DNA of 19,235 bases, taken from NCBI GenBank assembly GCA_964639875.1, contig CAZXEM010000017.1:1-19235 (forward strand), given 5' to 3'. Origin of the DNA: CAZQLW01 sp964639875 (GTDB lineage: Archaea > Nanobdellota > Nanobdellia > Woesearchaeales > GW2011-AR9). The position numbers and the translations under genes are program-made. The notes under the pieces are model-generated. The model was not told the DNA's origin. It saw only the letters and a list, made by a program, of their open reading frames with translations, and ran no database searches. Below, one piece after another: positions 13,015 through 19,235 of this stretch. Numbering within the stretch: the stretch's first letter is position 1; each line of letters starts with the position of its first letter.

Positions 13015-13650
13015 ATGTCACAAATAGAACAAGAATTTAGACAATTCCTTAGTAAAAAGCCAGAAATAGAAACTTGCTATCAAGAGAAATTAATTAACAG
13101 AAGGTCTCTTGCCAGATACTTAATTAAAGGAGGAATTGCAAAATCAAATCAACTAGAAGCAGTAATTGCTATGTTACGTCGGTTTGACTTTAAAAAAATA
13201 ACAAAAAACACAAAAGACTTTTTTTCAAAAACTAAAATTAATATTAAAGACAACATAATTATTCTTGATTTTCAAAAAGAAAAAGAACTTATAAAGAAGT
13301 TGTATAAACTAATTGAGAACACTAATTACGACCGTGGCGATACGCTCAAAATAGTAGTAGGTTCTAGCTCAGTTAAAGTTTTTTTAGATAAAGAAAATGA
13401 AAAAAAAGTAAAAAATATAATTGAAAATTTTAAATTACAAAATAAGCTATCAAACCTCTCAGAAATTAGTATTATGTTTCCAGAAGAAGCGATTAAAGAA
13501 AAAGGAATTCTTTCAACAATAACAAGAGAATTATCAGTTAATGAAATTGTCATTAGTGAATTATTAACTGCAACTCCTGAACTTTTGATTTATTTAAAAG
13601 AAGAATATGTTTTAAAAGCATATGAAATTCTGAAAAGATTACAAAAATGA
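13015..13650 (+). CDS. Putative HTH plus ACT-like regulatory protein
   Basis: About 211 aa from the ATG at 13015; the in-frame TTG at 13006 would place the start only 19 nt from the TATA box. Residues 25-60 (NRRSLARYLIKGGIAKSNQLEAVIAMLRRFDF) look like a helix-turn-helix or helical DNA-binding segment. The C-terminus (about 150-210) has an ACT-like pattern: SEISIMFPEEAIKEKGILSTI, then ELSVNEIVISELLTATPELLIYLKEEYVLKAYEIL. A second, weaker copy may lie at 110-145 (KIVVGSSSVKVFLD...). ACT domains bind small ligands such as amino acids, so this could be an intracellular sensor-regulator. The assignment rests on pattern only. Confidence 0.6.
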   Translation: MSQIEQEFRQFLSKKPEIETCYQEKLINRRSLARYLIKGGIAKSNQLEAVIAMLRRFDFKKITKNTKDFFSKTKINIKDNIIILDFQKEKELIKKLYKLIENTNYDRGDTLKIVVGSSSVKVFLDKENEKKVKNIIENFKLQNKLSNLSEISIMFPEEAIKEKGILSTITRELSVNEIVISELLTATPELLIYLKEEYVLKAYEILKRLQK

Positions 13651-13729
13651 TAATAGTTTCCTAACAACTGTAATAGTACTAAAGATTTACAACAATTTAT
13701 AACTGCCAGGATAATCATAAAATTAGATT

Positions 13730-14155
13730 ATGGAAAAAGATAAAATAATAACTATTGCCGTTTCACTATTGATGTTAATAGGACTAATAACAGTAAGTAC
13801 TCTGTATGGCTGGTTTCAAGAAACTATTTATGAGGAAACTAAGACAGTTGATAGTGATTTAATGAATTTTAATTTAGAACTTAATCCAGACCATGACTTA
13901 TATAAAATGATTATCACTTTAGAATCTGTTAAAGGCCGTGGTTCTGTCAGAACAAAATTAATTTCTCCTTCAGGTAAAGAATATGATCAAATTTTTAGCA
14001 TTGGTTCTGGTGGGGCTAGAATTAGAAATTCTAAGACTATGAAAAAAAATGCTTTTATTGATAATATTGAATATGAAGAAGGTACCTTTAATTTTGAAGT
14101 TAAAATTATTTCTGTAACTGTTCAAGATGTTAATATAAAAATTAAAGAATCGTGA
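13730..14155 (+). CDS. Membrane-anchored beta-rich protein, unknown function
   Basis: 141 aa. An N-terminal helix (IITIAVSLLMLIGLITVSTLYGW, about 6-28) anchors a domain of about 110 residues with many short beta strands (MIITLESVKG, VRTKLISPSG, TFNFEVKIISV, VNIKIK). The domain is probably outside the cell, as a proximal lysine-containing N-terminus (MEKDK) would stay inside. It may be a pseudopilin-like or immunoglobulin-like fold. A TATA box at 13695-13703 suggests leaderless expression. The family is not recognised. Confidence 0.65.
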   Translation: MEKDKIITIAVSLLMLIGLITVSTLYGWFQETIYEETKTVDSDLMNFNLELNPDHDLYKMIITLESVKGRGSVRTKLISPSGKEYDQIFSIGSGGARIRNSKTMKKNAFIDNIEYEEGTFNFEVKIISVTVQDVNIKIKES

Positions 14156-14166
14156 AATTATAACTG

Positions 14167-15168
14167 TTAATTAATTATTTTCCTAATAACCATCGTAGCA
14201 TAACTGCCTTTTCCTAACTCAAAAGAAACTTTAACTTTCTTCTTCCCATAATTTAAATCGTCTTTTCCTGTTTTACCAACTTTTAAATCTTTAATCTCAA
14301 CAAAAGCATCTCTTAAATCTCCTTCTAACGAAAGTTCAGGAACTTGTTTAATCACAAAATCTGAAAAATCTAAATCTTCCGCTTTCATTATTTCTGCAAT
14401 GATTTTTTCTGTTTCTTTGGTAACTAAACTATCATCGAAACCGATTAGAGGAATTGTTAAATCTGACTTTTCATTAACAAAAATAAATTTGCCTAACGAA
14501 TATTTTACTTTTTTTGTTACCTTACTGTTTCTTTCTAAATAAATTCTTAATGTTTCATTCCATAAATAACTTTGATAAGCATGAACATACATCATCAATA
14601 AACGTTTAGGCAATTTTTTTAAAGCGCCAATAAAATCATTTTCACTTTTTTTCAAATGTTCGTTTGCTTTAAAGTTATTTACCAGTATTACCGCTTCTTT
14701 AAACTCTTTCTTAACCAAATGTCTGCCAATGTCTGCATTACTAATTGAAAACCGTTGTTCATCGAAATAATTAGCAACAAAATTTGTTTCTTGAATATTA
14801 ACTTCATCTAAATTTCTAATTGTAATTTCGAACTTGTTTCCAGATAAATCTCCTAAAGAAATTGGTTTATTACCATAACCTAATATTTTTATTTTGCAAT
14901 TGTCCAAATTTATTTTATTAATTTTTTCTTTAGAAACTCCTTTTACAGAAATTAATTGTGAAGTTATTGCGTTCCTGTCTTTACTCCCAGCGAAACCAAG
15001 ATCTTTTTCTTTAAGTTTAAGTTGTTTAGCAATTTCTTTTATACAATCTAAAGTGTTACGATTAGTTTTCTTTAATAATAAATAAGCAAATCTACTTGCT
15101 TCTTTAAGTTCTAAATTACTAACTTCAGTTACAATAAAATCTTCAGGAATCTGTTTAAGGGTGTACAT
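14167..15168 (-). CDS. truD: tRNA pseudouridine synthase TruD
   Basis: 333 aa. It makes pseudouridine at position 13 of tRNA. The N-terminal PEDFIVTE block and the catalytic motif GFAGSKDRNAITSQ (Asp64 within KD) are intact. NYFDEQRFS corresponds to the usual NYFGxQRFG, with the two Gly replaced by Asp and Ser. HAYQSYLWNE is the conserved helix after the insertion domain. The family usually runs about 350-430 aa, so this is a compact form, fitting a reduced genome. A minus-strand TATA box (15190-15198) is about 26 nt from the ATG, so it is probably leaderless. It is divergent from the 726-aa gene. Confidence 0.93.
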   Translation of the reverse strand: MYTLKQIPEDFIVTEVSNLELKEASRFAYLLLKKTNRNTLDCIKEIAKQLKLKEKDLGFAGSKDRNAITSQLISVKGVSKEKINKINLDNCKIKILGYGNKPISLGDLSGNKFEITIRNLDEVNIQETNFVANYFDEQRFSISNADIGRHLVKKEFKEAVILVNNFKANEHLKKSENDFIGALKKLPKRLLMMYVHAYQSYLWNETLRIYLERNSKVTKKVKYSLGKFIFVNEKSDLTIPLIGFDDSLVTKETEKIIAEIMKAEDLDFSDFVIKQVPELSLEGDLRDAFVEIKDLKVGKTGKDDLNYGKKKVKVSFELGKGSYATMVIRKIIN

Positions 15169-15189
15169 GATTAAGTAAAAGTAAGCTTA

Positions 15190-15198
15190 TTATAAAAA
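15190..15198 (-). promoter_or_regulatory. TATA box of truD
   Basis: TTTTTATAA on the minus strand, centred about 26 nt before the ATG at 15168. Confidence 0.6.
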
Positions 15199-15245
15199 GA
15201 TTCTCATTGTAATGTGCTATTGTTTAGTAGTAAACGCTCAAAAGA

Positions 15246-15256
15246 TTTATAAAATA
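15246..15256 (+). promoter_or_regulatory. TATA box of the 726-aa gene
   Basis: TTTATAAAATA, centred about 27 nt before the ATG at 15277. Confidence 0.65.
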
Positions 15257-15276
15257 TACTTAATTTCTATTATTAT

Positions 15277-17457
15277 ATGGAAATAAAACCACACTCATTA
15301 CTTTATGAAAGAATTGAAAAAGCTCTTGGTGAAGACCCAACAAGTGTAAGCATTTTTTCTAATGATGCAAAACAATTTGCTGGTAATCCTTTACACGTGC
15401 AAAGGTTATTAGATTTCATGCACACAGACAATGTTTATGAAGCGGTAAACAGTTTACATTTACGGAACATTCAAGTTAGGTTAAAAGAGAGGGAAGAAGT
15501 TATTGTTTCTAAGTCCGGTCATAAAATGACTCAGCAAGCTTACCAGTTTGTTAACAGGAAAAACCCTTCCGGGCAAACTTATGATTGTGGGATTGAATTG
15601 GCAATAAGTTTATTTCAAACTTTTGGTAATGCAGAACAGAAAGGAATTTATGTTGATAAAAAGTTTAGTACTGAAGTTAAAAAAAGAAATCAAGCATCTC
15701 AACCTGAAACTTTAGAAGATGTTGTTAATAATCTTGAAGAAATTGTTAACAATCCAGGATTAGTTAACCAAGTTTCTAATCCTCGGTTAAAAAGACAATT
15801 AAAAGATTATTTACGTTTAAGTTCTGAACTGAAAAATCTAGTTTTAGCAATAGATGAATTAACTTATGGGAACACTCCTCAGTTAGGAACTAAAGAATCT
15901 TTTATTCCTTTAACTGCAGATTATGGTGGAGCAGTAATGGGCTGGTTAGGAAGGAAAATTAAAGATGACTTAAATTCCGTTCCTGAAGAAATTGTTGAAA
16001 TGTATACAAACTTAAAATCTGATTATTTGATGTTAGAAGTTAATGAAAGAAAATTGTTATTTTCTGCGCTTTGTCAATATGAAGCTACTGAAAGGATGGT
16101 TGACGCCAAAGTTGCTCTTGGCAATTATCTTGACGATTTGGAATACTTATTAACTTTACCTGATGGTGAAAATGTTGCAGTAGGTTTGGCAAGACCAGAC
16201 TTAAGCAAAGTTCGTGACATTTTAAATAAGGGTGGTAAAATTAAAAAGATTGAAATCCCACAAATATTTAACATTCCGCAAGTTGCAAAAATTAGGGAAA
16301 CTGTAAACAGTAATCTTGAACAAAAGTATGAAGATGATTTAAATTATGCTCAAGAGATATTTAAAAGTTTATTCATGGATGATGATTATTGGAAAGAAGA
16401 TTCTAAAAAATCTTCTGTGCCATTAGGTAGACTAAAAAAACATACTTTCTTTGCGACTCTAATGCAAACTGATTTTGATTTTGTAAAAAATTATTTGTTA
16501 ATAGACACTTTAACACCTGACAGGAAAAGACGTTACAAATCTCATTCAATTAAACAGTTTCAAGAAGTACTTGAAGGAACTGTAAAAGCTGTTCGTAAAG
16601 TTATGCATTTAGAAAATTTTTTAGATGAACGAAAAGTTAAAGTTGATAATCCTCATCAAGGGTTTGCTGCTGTTAACCGTTACCAAAATCAAATGTTACG
16701 TGGTAAAAAATATGAGTTAGTAGAAAACTTTGAAGATGAACAGGGAATCAGTTTGGCTGAAGTGATTAAACGAACAGAAATTTATAGAAAAAATCATCCT
16801 GCTTGGAAAAGTAATTCTCGGAAATTAATCAAGTTGGAACAGTTCGGGTTGTATGAACCAAAAAGTATTGCAGAAGTTCAACCAATAATTGATGAAATGA
16901 AAACTTTAACTCCTTATACTGATGAATTGAAAGACGAGTTTAAAAAACTGGTTGACTACTTTTCAGATCATTCTGAAGTGGTTGAATTGAATACGTTAAG
17001 ATTACCTATTGATACTCAACCGTACATTTTTGAAAATAAAACTGATGACCTTTTGAAAATGATTGAAGCGAGAGAAGTATTAGAAAGTAGGAAAAAAGAA
17101 GTACCTGAACTTGTGCATGAGTTATCTCAAGCAAAATTATATTGTGGTAATGTAAAAGCAAGAAGAATTATGGTCAGTAAAATAAACAATTCTTTACCTC
17201 AGAAAAGTTATGGCCCCGTAGTTTTGATTGATACTAATAAAGTTAAAGATTGTTTAAGTTCTATTGAAGAGTATTATGTTAAAGTTGATGAGGATTGGAT
17301 TCAAAAGGCTAGATACTTAACAAGTTTTAAAGCTGAAGATGATTTGAAAGAAAAAGGATTGGAACCTTCTTATGTTGAAACTTGGAGAATGATGCAAAAC
17401 GTTTCTCCTGGAGATTATTTTCATAAGGATTTGGTAAAGTTAATTGATAGGTTGTGA
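15277..17457 (+). CDS. Large helical cytoplasmic protein, unknown function
   Basis: 726 aa, no signal peptide and no membrane segment. It is largely helical and charged, with scattered short blocks such as YDCGIELAISLFQTFG (around 108-123), ADYGGAVMGWLGRKI (around 214-228) and SYGPVVLIDTNKVKDCLSS near the C-terminus. I see no P-loop, zinc-finger or known catalytic motif. It may be a scaffold or a lineage-specific enzyme. Its stop overlaps the GTG of the transglutaminase-like gene (GTGA), so the two are translationally coupled and probably work together. The start is supported by the TATA box. Confidence 0.85.
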   Translation: MEIKPHSLLYERIEKALGEDPTSVSIFSNDAKQFAGNPLHVQRLLDFMHTDNVYEAVNSLHLRNIQVRLKEREEVIVSKSGHKMTQQAYQFVNRKNPSGQTYDCGIELAISLFQTFGNAEQKGIYVDKKFSTEVKKRNQASQPETLEDVVNNLEEIVNNPGLVNQVSNPRLKRQLKDYLRLSSELKNLVLAIDELTYGNTPQLGTKESFIPLTADYGGAVMGWLGRKIKDDLNSVPEEIVEMYTNLKSDYLMLEVNERKLLFSALCQYEATERMVDAKVALGNYLDDLEYLLTLPDGENVAVGLARPDLSKVRDILNKGGKIKKIEIPQIFNIPQVAKIRETVNSNLEQKYEDDLNYAQEIFKSLFMDDDYWKEDSKKSSVPLGRLKKHTFFATLMQTDFDFVKNYLLIDTLTPDRKRRYKSHSIKQFQEVLEGTVKAVRKVMHLENFLDERKVKVDNPHQGFAAVNRYQNQMLRGKKYELVENFEDEQGISLAEVIKRTEIYRKNHPAWKSNSRKLIKLEQFGLYEPKSIAEVQPIIDEMKTLTPYTDELKDEFKKLVDYFSDHSEVVELNTLRLPIDTQPYIFENKTDDLLKMIEAREVLESRKKEVPELVHELSQAKLYCGNVKARRIMVSKINNSLPQKSYGPVVLIDTNKVKDCLSSIEEYYVKVDEDWIQKARYLTSFKAEDDLKEKGLEPSYVETWRMMQNVSPGDYFHKDLVKLIDRL

Positions 17458-18044
17458 AAATGAAAACTGTTGAAAATTTATCTTTGGACTGGTTAGCAGA
17501 AACAGAGTTAACTCAATCTGATTCCGTTATTAGAAACGCGGTGAAAGACATTTTACAAATTAAAGAAAGAGAATCTCTTCCTGGAAAAATTAGTTTTTAT
17601 TTAAACTCTTTTAGACGTGATAAAAGTAATTTCAAAAATGATTACCGAAAAAGGTCAGCGAGTGAAATTATAACTTCTCAATATCAGACTGGTTGTACAG
17701 ATGCAGCTTTAATGTTTGTTACTTTAGCTAGACATTTAGGTATACCCGCAATTTTTCAAGATAATTTTGAATTAGACTGGTTAGAAAATATTGAAACCAC
17801 TAATGAATATTCAAACCATGCTGTGGCTTTGATTGGTTCTGATAATAACTGGGAACTGTATGATCCTTTTAGCGGTTTTATTCCTCCAGATAAGTTTTAT
17901 AATGATTATCTTCCTTATGGGGAAGGATTAGATTTTACTAAGTTGTATCACAATTTTGAAAATAAAATTAAAAATCCTTTAAATGTTGATTCTTTAGAAA
18001 AACTTAAAGAAACTGCTTTACTAATGAAACCATATTTATTCTAA
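17454..18044 (+). CDS. Transglutaminase-like (papain-fold) protein, cytoplasmic
   Basis: 196 aa from the overlapping GTG (17454), or 194 from the ATG at 17460. The Cys-His-Asp triad of the transglutaminase-like superfamily is visible: GCTDAALMFVTLARHLGIPA with Cys81, YSNHAVALI with His122 and WELYDPFSG with Asp137 (numbering from the GTG). Members act as peptidases, amidases or cross-linkers. There is no signal peptide, so the target is likely intracellular. The first 70 residues are helical, including an LPGKISFYLNSFRRDKSNF segment. It is coupled with the 726-aa gene; the larger protein may be its substrate, scaffold or inhibitor (inference). Confidence 0.82.
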   Translation: MKMKTVENLSLDWLAETELTQSDSVIRNAVKDILQIKERESLPGKISFYLNSFRRDKSNFKNDYRKRSASEIITSQYQTGCTDAALMFVTLARHLGIPAIFQDNFELDWLENIETTNEYSNHAVALIGSDNNWELYDPFSGFIPPDKFYNDYLPYGEGLDFTKLYHNFENKIKNPLNVDSLEKLKETALLMKPYLF

Positions 18045-18070
18045 CATCCATATTCCAGTATAATAGTTCT

Positions 18071-18079
18071 TTTAAAGTA
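18071..18079 (+). promoter_or_regulatory. TATA-like box of the secreted beta-rich gene
   Basis: TTTAAAGTA is centred about 25 nt before the ATG at 18100, so the gene has its own promoter. Confidence 0.45.
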
Positions 18080-18099
18080 TAATTATTTTTTATTACTCT

Positions 18100-19056
18100 A
18101 TGGTTAAAAAAATAATTCCATTGGTAGCTTTGTTGGGAATGTTGTCTGCTCCTGCAATGGCTGAACCTCCTAAAAAACCTTACCAAATTGGATTGGGATT
18201 TCATCTTGCTCATATTCCTGAAAGTTCAGGCACGACAGAATTTCTTGCTGAAGACCGAGAAATGTTTAACAAAAGTATGCCTATTGGAAATAATCATAAA
18301 GCGTTTGGAAAATTTTTAAAAGTTGGTAACATCAAGCCTAGTATAGAAATTAACGGTTCAGTAGATTTTTTTGAACTGTTTGATGTTAATTTATTACCTA
18401 AAGATGGATTGAAGTTAGGTCCTTATGTTGCTTTTGGCAGTTCTCATTTATTTGGTGATGTTAAAGCTCAGAAGACTTTTGATGCTGAGATTGAACATGC
18501 TTTATTATCAGAACCTGCACAGTTAGGAAAAACACCTACTTCTTGGACTCAACATTTAGATTACCTTGTTCAGTTTGGTGGTGATTTAGCTTACAAAGTT
18601 CACGATTTTGGATTTTTAGATTTTAAACTGGGGGTAAAAGGTGGTGCTTTCTATATTAAAAGCGATTCAAAGTTAAACATTCATGTTGATTCTGAAGGAC
18701 CTTTTACCGGCTTATTAAACCAGGGCGGAGAATTAACTTTGGAATGGCCGTTGATGAACACGATTGCAAACACTTATCAAAGTATTATTACCAAAGCGGT
18801 AAGTAGAGGTTGGGGCGGAGAAGTTTTCCCTTACGTTTCAATTGAAACTAAGTTCAGTGATTTTGGCATTGAGTTAAAAGTTGGCTATGAGTTTCAGTTT
18901 CAACCAGATTTAAAGATTCATAAAAGAAGTAGTTATGATCCTACTCGTGTTGATGCTAAAGGTGAGTTAACCGGTAAGATTGAAGAAAGTACGACTACAA
19001 TCAATAATGATACGCACGGAGCTGCGGGTACTATTCTGTTTAATTTTTATTTGTAA
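18100..19056 (+). CDS. Secreted beta-rich protein, barrel-like
   Basis: 318 aa. A clear signal peptide (MVKKIIPLVALLGMLSAPAMA, cleavage after Ala21) precedes a mature protein with no further membrane helix. It is built of alternating hydrophobic-polar strands broken by Gly and Asn turns (YQIGLGFHLAHI, LGPYVAFGSSHLFG, FLDFKLGVKGGAFYI, GIELKVGYEFQFQPDL, GTILFNFYL). The look is that of a beta-barrel or large beta-sandwich surface protein. Bacterial outer-membrane barrels share this style, but archaea of this kind are thought to lack that membrane, so a secreted soluble beta protein is equally possible. Only one Met-containing N-terminus fits. The family is not recognised. Confidence 0.72.
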   Translation: MVKKIIPLVALLGMLSAPAMAEPPKKPYQIGLGFHLAHIPESSGTTEFLAEDREMFNKSMPIGNNHKAFGKFLKVGNIKPSIEINGSVDFFELFDVNLLPKDGLKLGPYVAFGSSHLFGDVKAQKTFDAEIEHALLSEPAQLGKTPTSWTQHLDYLVQFGGDLAYKVHDFGFLDFKLGVKGGAFYIKSDSKLNIHVDSEGPFTGLLNQGGELTLEWPLMNTIANTYQSIITKAVSRGWGGEVFPYVSIETKFSDFGIELKVGYEFQFQPDLKIHKRSSYDPTRVDAKGELTGKIEESTTTINNDTHGAAGTILFNFYL

Positions 19057-19057
19057 T

Positions 19058-19204
19058 CAAGATAAATTTGAAGATTTTATTGGTTACAAAACTGAATGGG
19101 TTCATTTAGATCAAAGAAATTTTGGTTTAATTTATCAGGATTACTTTCCCAAGATTCTCTTTTTACCTAATCTTTCCGGAATAATCATCGGAACGTATTT
19201 GTAA
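19058..19204 (+). pseudogene. Possible fragment of a second beta-rich protein
   Basis: Just after the previous stop, an open frame of 48 codons without a start codon reads QDKFEDFIGYKTEWVHLDQ, then RNFGLIYQDYFPKILF, then LPNLSGIIIGTYL and stop. The ending GIIIGTYL resembles the preceding gene's GTILFNFYL, and the DNA around both stops shares TATTTGTAATC. It may be the tail of a decayed paralogue. It could also be chance; the evidence is weak. Confidence 0.3.
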
Positions 19205-19235
19205 TCTAATTTCCAGGACTCCAAGAATTCTCTAA

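Noticed and set aside
9949..13664. The 14-nt sequence TAATAGTTTCCTAA occurs at 9949-9962 and 13651-13664, both near gene ends and followed closely by CTGTAA.
   Set aside because: Only two copies, AT-rich, with no common position relative to promoters; chance cannot be excluded.

Overview
The window reads as chromosomal DNA from a small-genome archaeon, most likely of the DPANN group (Woesearchaeota/Pacearchaeota-like). It is strongly AT-rich. Many genes have an archaeal TATA box centred about 25-31 nt before the start codon and no room for a leader, while genes inside operons often carry GGAGG or GAGGTG Shine-Dalgarno sites. There is an archaeal TruD and a pilin-type (class III) signal sequence beginning MHKRGQITVF. 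The phylum assignment is inference.

Region 1 (1-4860) is the most unusual. A minus-strand pair encodes a surface C25 (gingipain-like) peptidase and a Cys-rich membrane-anchored protein; next comes a 70-aa plus-strand gene. Both units lie inside nested inverted repeats. Each unit is bounded by GTTAAATAC / G(T/C)ATTTAAC boxes, then by a unit-specific inverted repeat, then by many tiny hairpins that all have a TTC triloop. The junction at 4264-4394 is a 131-nt multibranched palindrome whose outer arms fit the RYYYAAC...GTTRRRY layout of integron attC sites. A collapsed version lies at 4726-4754. This looks like a cassette array or another recombination-built locus.

Region 2 (4862-8905) holds an unknown 251-aa protein, adenylate kinase, an intact GGDEF protein (rare in archaea), a stand-alone domain resembling the RarA/MgsA C-terminus, and a ZIP metal transporter. 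A vestige of the ZIP 3' end is duplicated beside the GGDEF gene, leaving a rearrangement scar around the MgsA-like gene.

Region 3 (8940-12806) has a long imperfect hairpin of about 30 bp, an operon of three small membrane proteins, and a tightly overlapping four-gene operon: BtpA-like TIM barrel, radical SAM/SPASM enzyme, flavin-reductase-like protein and a small winged-helix regulator. It looks like an uncharacterised modification or biosynthesis pathway.

Region 4 (13015-19235) has an HTH-plus-ACT-like regulator, a membrane-anchored beta-rich protein, TruD, a 726-aa unknown overlapping a transglutaminase-like gene, and a secreted beta-rich protein followed by a possible fragment. No tRNA, rRNA, CRISPR array, transposase or integrase gene was seen.
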